NCBI GenBank assembly: GCA_030272585.1
Contig: BSYQ01000004.1
Span: forward strand, 5,208,001 to 5,272,000
Direction of reading: 5' to 3'
DNA length: 64,000 nt
DNA from: Bryopsis sp. KO-2023
Lineage: Eukaryota > Chlorophyta > Ulvophyceae > Bryopsidales > Bryopsidaceae
Numbering within the stretch: position 1 is the stretch's first letter; each line of letters opens with the position of its first letter. A program made the position numbers and the translations under genes. Shown here in pieces: positions 13,601 to 25,081 of the stretch. The notes below the pieces were generated by a model. It worked only from the letters and a program-made list of their open reading frames with translations. It had not been told where the DNA came from and searched no databases.

Positions 13601-15788
13601 GTTTTTGTTTGGGGCGAATCGGAGCTCAAACAAGAAAGTTATGGCCGTTTTTGTGTGGAGGGGACTTCTAGGGTAGATCGTCATAAAGTACTGACCGTCT
13701 TTTTTACATATTAAAAATTTTACAATAAATACGGCCATGCGGTCGTATATTATTCTTCATTGGCCGTATTGTGACGCCCTGATGTGAATACGTTGCTAAA
13801 AGTGCTCATGCTGAAAGTAATATCAGCTGAGTACAGCTGAATAACAATTCCCCCTCCCCCTAATTCCACCGAGAATTGTTAGTTCCCACCTTTATTGCAG
13901 ACAGGTATTTACCCAGTCCAAAGCCCCACGCCATCGGTGTATCCTAAAAAGAAAAAATAGAGAATAAATGGGTGCGAGTAGGCCGCAATCTCACCTGGAC
14001 TGGACCCATTGAAGACTGCCTGCCTCCAACAGCACTTTGCACCTATAGTAACTAACCCATAAAGATTCCATCCGAAGAAAAGTAACCAAGCATGCAACCA
14101 ACAACACACACACATACATACATACATACATACGTACATATAAACAAACGACACTCGAATTTCGGGAGCAGTTTATGGACAGGAAATGTTCACCTCGTTT
14201 TCACCAAACCACTCTGTAAGGCTATCCATTCCTTGGCCACCACTCACTGGAAGCGTTCCAGCCAAAGACTCGAGGTCCCTTTCCACTCCGTCTGGTCCAA
14301 GGTAATTCATGCACTTGTCAGACAACGACGTCACCGAGAACTCAAGCTCCCCTTCAGATGCTTCTTCCTGCCAAAAATTTCCACATCAAATAATTCAGCC
14401 ACTGCTTTGCCTCCATTCCGCCCCTTTCTTCTAAACACTGATATCACCCCAGGGACTCCTCCCCCCAAAACAAAAACCAAAAAAATAAAGAGCTCGGCTG
14501 CTTTGCATGGTGTCAGTTTCTCACATGCATGTGCTCCCTTTTCCAGTCGTCAATCAGGCACCGGAGAGCTTTGTTTTCTACATAACCCAATCGATTCAGC
14601 TTCATGCCGCTGACAGGACACTTGGTGGAGCCATAAGCAAAGAGCCAAGTGTCTATGCTTTTCTTGTCATACGTCACAGCAGTTTCGATCAATACAACGG
14701 GGTCCTCCATGAGCTCCAGACTGATGGGACAATAATACTCGGGGGGTGGAGTATCCCGACCAGCAACGGCCCAGAACAGCATCCTTGCATAGTGCTCCTC
14801 TTCACGATCTTTCTTTGACCGGGCCGCATCCATATCATGCAGGAGCTGTTCAGCTACTTGTTTCCATTCATGCTGGCAAAAACACACAAGTCAGCATATG
14901 CACGTTTCGATAGGCCATCCAAGCCACTCCTCAAAACCAATTGCGAACCTAGAAAAAAAGGAAAGAAAACGGGACGCGTTGACACAATATGTTAGCATGA
15001 TGACTCACCTTGATTTTCTCGGCCCCCAGCGTTGACTCCAAGAGGTCATGCAGCAGTGCAACTCCATTCATGGCCAGGATTTCACCACGAAAAACACGAT
15101 GGGACACCCTCCGGGCTTCATTGAAAATCCTGAGTTCTCTCTTTTCCAGTGGGAAGTTTGCTTTTCGAAACCCCATTTCCAGTCGTCGCACATCACCCCG
15201 GACAGCTTGGGCCATACCACCTTGCTTGTGCGTCAACAAGGAATCGAGGCCTGGCACACAAACACCCTTGTCAACTTGGCCAAAGAACATTTTCGGGGAA
15301 TGCATTGCACTCTCAGAAAATCCACCCAACGGCCCTCTGAACATGGCGCTTCACAAAGGAAAGTTGTCTTGGGCCCACAATCCATATTTTGACAGAGAGA
15401 ATGGCAGAGAAGAACTCTTGGGAGTGTGCATGAGCCCCCAAAAAATTGGTCACTTACTTTCCATTGTGATGCCAAGATTGTGGCAAACCTTCCTGAATTC
15501 TGCACTCAGAGGAAATGCCATTATTGTGCGATACATAGCTGGGACAACGCAAGCTCTTTCGACTTGTTTCCTGGCATGTTCCAGATGCGACTCCATGCTC
15601 TTGAACAAATGCTGGGCGTCGTCAGCGTCATTCAGAACATCTGCTTCTTGGAATCTCAAGAGAACCCCCACCAGCCCTCGAATCAGTCTGGCCAGCTGTT
15701 CGCATGCTCGGACACTCTGCACCCCTTGCTGCGACTTTGACACTATGTCAGACCCCAAGGTAATGATGTCTGGGATAGCAGTCATCAT
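10625..15788 (-). CDS. UND/MCAfunc-like + U-box + ankyrin-repeat protein (predicted E3 ubiquitin ligase)
   Basis: Predicted E3 ubiquitin ligase. Exon 1 (about 15458-15788) is helical and carries ACEQLARLI, resembling the N-terminal UND/MCAfunc adaptor of plant PUB-ARM proteins; the next exon (about 15012-15249) continues this region. The exon near 14530-14872 holds a clear U-box: PPEYYCPISLELMEDPVV, then TYDKKSIDTWL and the closing CPVSGMKL, the E2-binding fold of plant U-box ligases. Low-complexity linker exons follow (14192-14368, about 13890-13940, 13193-13270, about 12840-13040). The C-terminal third is ankyrin repeats (TALHxA, DGWTPLHVA, NGWSPLHAA, DGRTCLHCA), one per exon in nine exons from 12640 down to the stop at 10625. 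The start at 15788 directly follows a possible acceptor (AG at 15789-15790), so a 5' exon upstream is possible; CpG-rich DNA at 16.3-16.9 kb may be the promoter. Confidence 0.83.
13293..13781. mobile_element. Non-autonomous hAT-like MITE, 489 bp, with TIRs and 8-bp target-site duplication
   Basis: The left end at 13293-13309 reads CAGGGCTTCACAATACG. The right end at 13765-13781 is its inverted complement with one mismatch (16 of 17). The flanking 8-mers are 13285-13292 (acgtgaat) and 13782-13789 (atgtgaat), 7 of 8 identical. CAGGG-type ends plus an 8-bp duplication are typical of the hAT superfamily. The interior is AT-rich, has several copies of AATACGG near both ends and no transposase frame. 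It lies in an intron of the U-box/ankyrin gene. Confidence 0.85.
14100..14138. repeat. (CA)n/(CATA)n compound microsatellite
   Basis: CA repeat running into CATA repeats in an intron of the U-box gene. Confidence 0.85.
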
Positions 15789-18700
15789 CCTGCACCCCCT
15801 GCATTGTCAGCATTAACAATAGGAAATCTTCACCATTCCACCCAAATAACGACACAACAAAGCACCCCTATCAACTGTTTGGGGTAATGTTTTGGGGTTT
15901 CTTCTGGATAGGGTCATTGCAGGACTCCCACTTCGTTCAGTGAATAACCTAAGGCGGATTCCCTGGCTTGAGAGTTGAACTGGAGTCTAAGAACAGCATG
16001 TTGAGGGCATGGAAAACAGCATGCATGAGCAAACGAAAACAAAATCAGCTGCCAGCAACGATACCAGACAGAAAAGAATGGGGCTGAATGCACAGACTCT
16101 GGAACTGTGAGGGGAAGTGGGGAGGCTGTGGTCCTTATATGACATCTAAGGCAAATTGTGCAGAATCCCCCATGCAGCTGTCACGTGCTTATCACTTCCA
16201 ATTAATGTTGAGGCTTGAACCTAGGTTTTCAGGGCAGGACCTACCCTCAAGACAAATTTACCTCCACACGTGTCAAAAATTGCACCCCCCGATACTCCTG
16301 CTTGAATTCTGGTGGCTAGCGTCCCCCAGCCGCACCAAGCGCAACTAAGAATGTACGGTCGCGTCAGGAACAAGTTGCGTGGAAACGGCCTGGTATTTCA
16401 CCATGTAGTATTGGTATCCGTGTTGGCTTGGCTGCATGGGCTCAGTCACACTTGTTCGGAGGCAATCAGTCATTCTCATAACTTTAGGAATGATGGAGGC
16501 GGACACGTGACTGTTTACAAAGGGGTGGGTGGCCTTTTTGCCTGCCTCTCCAACCCTGGCCTGATTTGAACGCGGAGCAATGTCTTGCAAAAGATGGATC
16601 GGGTGAGGATTATGTTGGGCTTCAGAGGAGGATTTGGCGTGGGATGGATGGATGTTGTTGTAACTTTTCTGGTAACCTTTTACATTGTGTTTGTAGTAGG
16701 GCGAAGCTAGCGCAGTGAGGGACAGAGTGACTGAGTGAAAAACTCGTGATTTGCCCCGTGTTGTTGCAGGAAAAACTTGTTTCCCATAAAAACGTCTTAC
16801 AACAAAAAGACAACACGAACTGTCGTTCGACAGCATTTCCTTACCGACTCACTCAACTCTCACTTTTCCATTCCTCATACGCATACCTCGTACTTCTAAC
16901 GTAAACCCCAGATGTCTCGGAGATGTCACTTCACTTCCGTCAAGTCTAATCATCCTATCCTAATCTCCTCGATCGTTAGGATGTGCCATCCCATATGATT
17001 GTTAGTTGATGTGATGTCACCATGTCTGTCTACCCGAACTTGTATCTCTTCGGGTCCAACACCTGCGTTGTTGTTGTCTGTGAAGTCTGTCGTTGAATCC
17101 TTCACCTTCAAAGGTACAAAGGTGGGATGTCACGTGGAATCAGCGCTCAGAATGTATGGTGATATGTTGGATGAGGCTACAAGTGCCGGTGTGGACTTGT
17201 GCATTCTAAACTACACTTTAAAGTGGTTTTAGAGTTTTGCAGTTTTGCTAACAAAAGCTTCATATTTCTTTTGCAAGGTGATTGGATCTTGTTTCCACCA
17301 TTAAACGAAGACAAGTTGGAAGCAGAGAAGCTGATATGAATCATCTTTTGGGTACACTGTGCTACATTGAACAATACAGTTCACCAGTCAAATAATTATT
17401 CCCAAATACACTACACAATCTTTGGATTGTGTTGCAAGTGGGAAGGTGGTAATGATCTGCACTGTCAAAAAGCCGGTTGCAATAGTCATTGTACAATACT
17501 TGCATATTGCTCCACCTCTCCCATCAGACATTTCAATGCATCAAGGACCCGGGCCAACAGCCAGTTGGGAAGAAATTTGGCAAATAACTTTTTATTTCAA
17601 CTCCACCAATTGCCTCTTGACCAGGTTGTGAGCAAGCCAAGACTCCACAAAACTCTCTCAAATTTTACTTCCACATAATCCTTCAGAATGAGTCTGTTGC
17701 TTTTCTGGAGTATACATATGGTTATGGTGTGGGTGTGCAAACAACAGCAGTCTTTTACAACCAAAATAGAAAAAAAAGGTATCTTGTTCCAACAAGGAGT
17801 TCAACAGCACTTGATACATTCAAAATGTTCTTTTTTCCCCTCAGGCAGTTCATCCATCAAGCTTGAACAGCAATTTGCATGGTTCCCTCCAAATCTTCCA
17901 AATACCCTTTTCCCCCACCCAAAAGCAATACCACTCGCTTATTTGGTGCATTATTGGAATGGCAAGATCTAAGCCAATTTTTTGGAAAAAAAAATCAGCA
18001 CATATCCTCACCATCCCAGTGAAGCTTATTATTTTAATTCAAAAATTTTAATTCAAAAAAAAAAACACAACAAATCTCTCTTCTCCCCAATCCCATTGTT
18101 GAGAACCACGCTCAGAGTATGGCAACCACACTTTGCTGAAAATTTTTACCAGCACGTTTGCCCTTATCAATCTTAAATGGATAAAAGATCTCGAATATAT
18201 CCAAGAAAAAAATCCAGCGTATATTATATTAATTATGAAAATTCTGGGTCTCCAACCATCCTTGTTGGAGCCAAATTCCCCTTCAAAATAATTTAAAGAG
18301 AAACTCACTCTCTTCCAGATACACCCTCTGGACACCCTTCTTAGTGTGGATCCACAACCTCCGCCCCTCCTATCTACAGCTCTGCACCTCACTTCCATTC
18401 ACCTTTTTTTTGTTTAAGATGCACAGTCATATATATATGATTGTGTGCGTATGTGTACGTGCGCGTCTCTCAATCTATAAATATCTTATGCCTCTCCTAA
18501 AAAACGTACGTAAGTTATTCAAAACAACCCCAAAAAAGAGTTCCAAGAAAAAAAAACAAAAAAACATCGTCTTCTCACTCTTATCCGTTCTTATTGTCTA
18601 AGTCTGATAGGGGGTTGCCTCGAGCACACGCTGACCTTTTTTTTTTTTTTAACTTCAGTAGCGTTTCATATTAAAAAAAAAAACAGAAAAAAAACCAAAA

Positions 18701-20236
18701 AAAAAAAAGAAAAACAAAAAACATTTCTGCTTTTTAAACCCCTTTCCCTTTTGAATGAGGTCTTCCCCCATCTCCATGGCATATAACTTTTCTTTTTTGC
18801 CCGAGGGTTTCTGTGCACGACAAAGGATTTTTTATGCAAATATCAAAAGGTTTTTTCGTCTAAAAAACCCCCCAACAACTAAAGACACGACGGAGTCGCA
18901 ATTAAATATTTAACGATTGCCACAGTCCGATAACACTTTCTTCCTCTTTCAGTATGATCGCCTGCAACTGCATTCCCTTTTTTCTTGTCCAACCAAAGAA
19001 AAAACAAAAAAAAAAAACTCACCAAGAACGTCGTGCGAAATCACTTCTCTTGTATTTTGTATTTGTGAACTACCTTTTTTTTCTTTCATTTGTGAAAAAT
19101 ATGTGGGTAGGCCATCCCTCCTGCACATTTTGAGCTATTTCCAGCGGTTTATATACATAATTCCCATCTCTCCAATGACATGACAAGATCCGCTATAACG
19201 CAACACATATTGTATGCATTACTTATTCAGGTTTCGAACTCCTGATCTTCTCGACCGAAGCACGATGGCCATCCAGCAATCCTAAAAGTCGAATCCGAAA
19301 ACTCCTACAAGATTCAATTTCTTTTTAATTCTTGGTTTCCCCCCTTTTCATGCATCCCACCACAACGATAGATACTTAAAGAGGTCCTTAAAAAGGAAAA
19401 TCCACTCGCTCAAAAGACCTCCTCAGAATCCAGGTTGCAGCGCAAAGATGCATGCACAAAACGTATCATGTCCCCTCTAGTGAATATGTCTGGATTCACA
19501 AAAAAGAACCCAAAAAAAAAAACCCACCCACGGCGAGTATCAACCCATCTCTCTCGCTATTATTCACGATTCCACCTTGAATGGATCCTTCTATACATAG
19601 CAAACATATGCAAAAGAATTCCACTTTTTTCCCCCTCATAATAAGACGCTTCTTCACAAATGCAAAACATATGTACAAAAAAAAAGGACATGCAAGGTGT
19701 CATCGAATCTACGCTCTTTGATTTTAAACTTCTTTTTTTTTTCATTTTCTTTCCTTTTTTTTTCTTGTTTAATTACTTTTTCAAATTATGGAGAAAGCCG
19801 ATACAACGCGGTTATTCACGATCCTATCGATTTCATTTCTTTGTTAATATCTTCCATGGTCCCTTTCTTTCTTTATATAATATGTACAGGGACTCCATCC
19901 TCTCTCCACTTACCACACTCCCCCCCCCCGACTTCCATTTCTTGCTTAAGAACCTTTTTTTTTTCACAACCCCATCCTCTCACTTGTTAAAATTTGAAAA
20001 ATCTCCATTATTCGCTCAGGATCATGCGTTCGGCTAGTAAACTGCCACGTATATATGTAAATCTCGACCCGATGCCATTCATAGTGTACAAAAAGCTATC
20101 GTCTCTTCTTCTTGTCTTTTTATGGGGGCTTACCCCAAACCCCCTCCCTCTTTTTTTTTAGAAGCAGTCATCTTGCCTCACATTCTTTTCTTATGGACAA
20201 CCACAAAATTTTTGCAACCCCTCACAGAAAGTGAAA
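15789..20236. other. 4.4-kb intergenic region
   Basis: No convincing coding exon on either strand. 16.3-16.95 kb is relatively CpG-rich and probably holds the promoter and perhaps an untranslated first exon of the U-box gene. A 163-codon minus-strand open frame there (16345-16836) has no recognisable domain or coding character. 17.0-20.2 kb is AT-rich with many A/T homopolymers (for example 18638-18720) and likely contains the 3' UTR of the zinc-finger gene that ends at 20237. A tRNA-like fragment near 19200-19290 is discussed under rejected items. Confidence 0.5.
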
Positions 20237-23221
20237 TCACCACAGACCGGAAAGGGAGGAAAAAGGCCTCGACAGCTTGGACGTCTTACCATCCTGGCAC
20301 AGAAATAAAACCTCAACCCCATACCACAAGAAAGATAATTGTCACTGAAATTGCAACGATTGGAGAGATGTTTGTTGTTTGGTGGTAAATCACCTCTTCA
20401 TAGCTGGAGTCTTCTTTGGACAAACTGCGCAACACTGCCTGGAGCGAGGGGGGAATGCCGGCAGCGTCGGTTGCTTCAGTAGGGGTTCCAACATCCTGCA
20501 CAGGACTGGCACGAGCTGAAGATGGAGCAGGGCTGGCTTTCCTTCCGTCTAATGGAGGACTTGCCCGAACAGCATCAAGTGGTGGACTGGCACACAAGGA
20601 CTCACGCAGCAGTATCTCCTAAGAATACATACAAGATATTACGTCAAGTCATAGTCACAGTTTTGACACAAAGCACTGAAGCACACCCCTCAAACATTTG
20701 CACCTGCAGAGCCTCATTCTGGGCCACTTCCAGAGCTACGCCCTGCTTGACATTGGACATTGGCATGGTTTCCACAGGCAGCGTCAGGTTCTGAAGGGCT
20801 TCCAACGATGCATGGAAAGGAACAGAACTCTGCAGACCATCCAAGGAGGCCTGCATTGGCACTGAGCTGTGCATTCCATCAAGAGACGAACGCTGCATGG
20901 GCACCGAAGTGTGCATTCCATCCAGAGACGAACGCCCAAACTGGCCTCCCATGAGACCACCTGCCCCACTGTTGGAGCGCTGCAAAGCTTCCAAAATTTC
21001 CCTTACCTCCTGGCCAAAGAAACGAGCGTTACTCCAGTCCTGAGAGAAAAAATCGGCCACACGAAATCGCCGCTGGGAAATGATGCACCTACCGACAGTG
21101 ATGAAGACTGATGTGTGTGCATTGATGCACTCCTTGCAGCTTGGCCTTGGCTCTGGATGGTGGATGGAGCGCCATTATACACTCCAGCTGTCCTCCTCTG
21201 CCTCTCTCCACCTTGTGCCTTGTATCCCGACGCATCTCTGCCCCTCCAGTTGCCTTCTCTCGACATAGGGGACATTCCGCCTGCTCCCGAATTCGCCCCA
21301 TAGACACCATCCATGTGCCCCGCACTGGGACTCATATCACGAAGCACCGACATGGCCTCCAACAGCGCTGTGCTGTCCACTCCCTGAAAGCCAGAAGCAT
21401 CACGCATTTGTGCTGCCGAGGCATCGCTCGGGGACACCCCAGCATCATAAGTGTGCACATGTGCATCGAGCCCTCTGGGTGAGTGCATTCCATATGCGTC
21501 GATGTTGAATGGCCGGGCGTGAGGACTCAAGTCACGGGGTGATGGAGTGGCTGTCATCAAAGCTGCAGCCTCTGCTCTCAGACTCTGAACGTACCGCAGA
21601 TTCTCTGGACTCAAGTCCCTTGGAGATGTGTTTTTCAGGACGGAGTTCATGTAACCCAAAACCTCCCGAGGGGACTGCATGTTCGGCAACATTCCCGGAT
21701 TGGAATCTTCGCTCCTGCGGTGGTAACGACCTCTGTCCATCGCTGGTCCTGGACTCAAATCTCTTGGAGAACGCATGTAAGAGTCCCTTGCTGGACGGCG
21801 ATGGTGCACAGGGCTGTTGTAAGATGTATCCCTCATGGGACTGTGGTAGGTCGTGTCACGCATGGGGCTGTGGTATCCCGAATCATGCAGAGGACTTTGC
21901 TGGTATGATGAGTCACGCATGGGGCTGTGGTAGCCAATATCACGCAGGTGGAGAGACTCCCTTGTCGATCCACGATTGGGACTGTGCATGCTGGAATGAC
22001 GAGGTGGGGTCATGTGTCTCATAACCTCCCGTGGGCTGAGGCTCAGGGGAGAATCTCCTGGGGACCCACCCTCCGCAAAAGGGTCGACGTCTCCCGAAGG
22101 CACTTGCAAAAAGGACAAGTCCAAGAACTCCGAGCAAGTGTCCTGTACAACACGAAGAATCCTCACACACACCTCCTTCAAACTGTCATTTGACGACCCA
22201 GACCAGCCAACAGAATCGGGAAGGGTGTTCGATACAGTTTGGCCATCTTTTTGTGTGCGTTGTGGAGATGCCTCATACCTTTCCACCGAGACGGGCCACG
22301 TCCCTCTTGTGATCTTCCAAGGCATGCTTGAGCATCTCCTCATTGAACAGACTGTTTCCTTGGATAACTGGCAACAGATCGTCCAAGGACGGCTTCCTCA
22401 TCTCATTAAGAGAGTGTGCAAAAAAGCAGAAGGGCCGAGTGCAGTGAATTCCACGGCCGCAAAAGGCAGTCCTGAACCTAAAACGTACATGCACACAACA
22501 GAATCAGCATAAATAAAACCCAAGATCAATCACTGCCAGGTGAATGTACTGAGCAGCATTGAAGAAGATGAGCCAAAGAAGAAGGAAAATTGTAATGCCC
22601 AAGAGCGGAAAAACGCGGACCTCGTCGGGTGCAGCCAGTACTCGAAAACATTGTGCGTGCATGGACATTCGTCTTCTCTGGGGCAGGGTTTTCCCTGGCG
22701 ATGCAACGAAAGTTCTCACCACTAATTTGGACAGTCAAAGATACATATTAATCACGGCGCTCCAGCGCCAAGAGCGTGCAGCCAGTTCTACGCGGCGGCT
22801 GTGTCGCCCGCAAGAAGGAGCCACCAAAGGAAAAAAGGCGGGCCGCTTACATCGGCAGCAACACACCGAACAGATGGGCGTCACCCGCAATCCGTACCTG
22901 CTTGGCATCAGGGCAGGCAACCCCAACATACTGAAACTTCTTAGGATCTCTCCTCTTCGCGGTTTCACCCTCGTGTGCATAGGGACAAACCCACCAGTCG
23001 TGGCGGTACTTCTTAAAGCAGGGCAAAACCTGCGCACCGAGTTCTCAGCAACGTCAGTCGATGCCACACTTTCAGGTCCGGCAACCAAGGGAGGCAGCTC
23101 AGTGGGCCCCACAAACCTTGAAGCAGTTGATCATGAAGTCCTCGGAGTTATAGAAGCGATCGCGGGACTTCCTGGTGCCCGGCCCCTTGCAGCCACAGCT
23201 CCTACCCTTGCTCCCCATCAT
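20237..23221 (-). CDS. Plant-type tandem CCCH zinc-finger (RR-TZF) protein with long repetitive tail
   Basis: Predicted RNA-binding protein. The start ATG is at 23221. The conserved N-terminal block has CFKKYRHDWWVCPYAHEGE then KRRDP, followed by the two CCCH fingers: GKPCPREDECPCTHNVFEYW then FRTAFCGRGIHCTRPFCFFA, the arrangement of plant RR-TZF proteins. Exons 1-3 are 105, 132 and 74 nt. After exon 4, a large exon (about 21093-22143) encodes a disordered Ser/Pro/Arg/Asp tail with repeated SPRDLSP and YHSPMRD motifs. The next exon (about 20706-21020) carries four tandem SLDGM..SVPMQ-like units, and the following one repeats ASPPLD. The last intron is inferred from 20304-20392 region splice sites: exon 20237-20293 keeps the frame and ends in TGA. 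Without that intron the protein would instead read through into a hydrophobic tail ending at 20313. A second gene with the same core lies at 46.6 kb. Confidence 0.85.
20773..20934 (-). repeat. Four tandem 13-14-residue coding repeats
   Basis: Inside the zinc-finger gene's tail, two 14-residue units (RSSLDGMHTSVPMQ type) are followed by two 13-residue, more diverged units (ASLDGLQSSVPFH and ASLEALQNLTLPV). The DNA units are similar enough to indicate local tandem duplication. Confidence 0.9.
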
Positions 23222-24015
23222 ATTTTCGCGTGTTTCCGCCAGTTTTGCTTCTTTTCCTTGTGTATTTCGAGAGACGACGCCAAGGTCAACAAAAAAAAAA
23301 TTATGAACGACAAAGGGACGGCGTTGAAATCGCTTTCACTGCAACGTTGGTTTCACCTGGCGCCTTTGTGTGGAGGACCATTCAACAAGGGATGTGACCG
23401 GGTGCACACGACAAGCCCAACTTTTGCGACACGACGATGATGATTCAAGAACAGAGCAATCGCCCTGTCACAGCAATGCTGTCCGCGATTGCTGGGCACC
23501 CCGATTCTTCCCAACCGCCGCACAAACAACCCAAACAACTTCGACAACGGATCCTCGCTTTCGATGGCCGGCGTAGCACTGCTGGTGGTGGTGTTGTTGC
23601 GTTAAGAGACGCTTGCGACCGCTCCTGTGCGATTCGTGTATGTGTGAAATAGGCGTAGGAAATACTAAACTTGCATTACCAATCGTAGTGCTGCGGTGCG
23701 GTTGGAGGAGAATTACTCAGGTCAATCCACTGCTCGCGAAGGACGACGTGTCCTCGACGAACGTAGTAGAAAACCTACATCGCACAGTGGCGACCAGTTT
23801 TTCTGACCACCCATTTTCTCGCACCACCTGGCGGGAGTGGTGCCGGGTCATTTTGGAATGACATTGTTTCCACAGGAAAAACGCGCGCCTCGGAGCTGGA
23901 CCTCCTAAGGATTACGTGGAGCCGTGGCCAGATGTTGAGTGATTGTCCAAAGTTTCGGAAACGATTCCAACAACTCAATTAAGTGGAGGACAGAAACGCG
24001 TCTGCGTGGAGAGAG
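23222..24015. promoter_or_regulatory. Shared upstream region of a divergent gene pair
   Basis: 794 bp separate the start codons of the minus-strand RR-TZF gene and the plus-strand membrane-protein gene. CpG dinucleotides are frequent (for example around 23560-23640 and 23690-23770), unlike the gene bodies. No specific factor site is assigned. Confidence 0.5.
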
Positions 24016-25081
24016 ATGGTGCGCTTGGTTATTCATCCCTTGTCGCTGACGTTCAACGTGCAAGAGGTCGAAACGAAGTACGCGCGACACAGGACACAGT
24101 CGTCGCACCTGCTGTCCGACCGTTCTCTGGTCGTCATCACAGTTCCCCTCCTCCTTACATGCGTGGCCTTCGAGTGCGTGGGGCAAACAGATTCTCTGAG
24201 CCTAGCGACTGGAGTGGTATCTCTCCTAACGTACGCATTGCAATGGCTATTAATGAATTCCAACGGGCCGTACGGCTGGGAGCGACGAAGGGAGGCCTAC
24301 GTGCTGGTTTTGCGGATTCTTCGCCTTCTAATCGCAGTCGTTGGGGTTTTAAACTGGAAAGGCGACTTTGTGGGTGAAGACGGGAGCTTGTTCAAAAACC
24401 TCGCCATGCGGAGCGGCGTGTTGTGCAACGTGTGGTTCGCGTGGGGGATGCCGTTGCTTTTCAAACGCCATGTGTGGGTGCAGATATGGAGTCTGGGGAT
24501 GCTGTTGGCTGTTCCAGGAAGGGCAGTATGTCAGGAGGCTTTTTTGTCGACAAAGGGAAGGAAACTTCTGGTCACTAGGTGGAAGGAGGTGGGTCTTCGG
24601 CTGGACAAGAAGTTCTTTCCCTCAGCCAGATTTCCCTATTTCTGAATTCTGCTACTTGTTTTCCTTCCATTCCACTTGGGGCCAGTCCCTCAGCAGAACT
24701 CATGTTCATTGGGTTATTTGGCTGCACCCTCCAATGATGTGTTTCCTTTGACCTTCCCAAGTTCCTTCTCTGCAGGTGGATGATTTTTTCCAAGTTTTTA
24801 CGAGGGGCACACCATCGTCAGTAGCACCCGAGATATTCACTGGATGCTTTCAACTGGCTGCATTGATTCACATCGTGGTGGGTCTGCTGCTTCCCTCGTT
24901 CGTGCTTTGGCACTGTGAATTGCAGTCCCGCAGAGAATATGTGCAAACCATCGGGGCTCGGGAGGGGGCTCAGCAATACAGTTTGGACGAAACCTGGGTC
25001 CCGGACCCTGCCAGAACCATAGTCCTTCTTGGGATGTCCGTAGCTACTCTTTGGATGGCAATGAGCCAGCTTTCCACATGA
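24016..25081 (+). CDS. Multi-pass membrane protein of unknown family, 292 aa
   Basis: Two exons, 24016-24588 and 24776-25081, joined in phase 0 (donor GTGGGT, acceptor TCTCTGCAG). The product has about six to seven hydrophobic segments, including VVITVPLLLTCVAF, a stretch ending YALQWLLMN, LRILRLLIAVVGVL, CNVWFAWGMPLLF, IWSLGMLLAVPG, LIHIVVGLLLPSFVLW and a C-terminal one near the end. No signal peptide or known catalytic motif was seen. The ATG at 24016 is used because the open frame upstream begins only with a non-ATG codon. It stands head-to-head with the RR-TZF gene and converges on the STIMATE gene downstream. I do not recognise the family. Confidence 0.75.

Noticed and set aside
16345..16836. 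163-codon minus-strand open frame upstream of the U-box gene
   Set aside because: No domain, no splice-supported continuation and mixed composition. More likely promoter or 5' UTR DNA.
19200..19290. tRNA-like minus-strand sequence with a GTTCGAAAC B-box-like core and partial acceptor pairing
   Set aside because: The T-arm loop would be nine bases and no proper D-arm or anticodon arm can be drawn. It may be a decayed tRNA-derived remnant, not a tRNA gene.
22559..23440. 293-codon + strand open frame
   Set aside because: It is the antisense shadow of the RR-TZF exons, whose Cys/His fingers on the minus strand are unambiguous.
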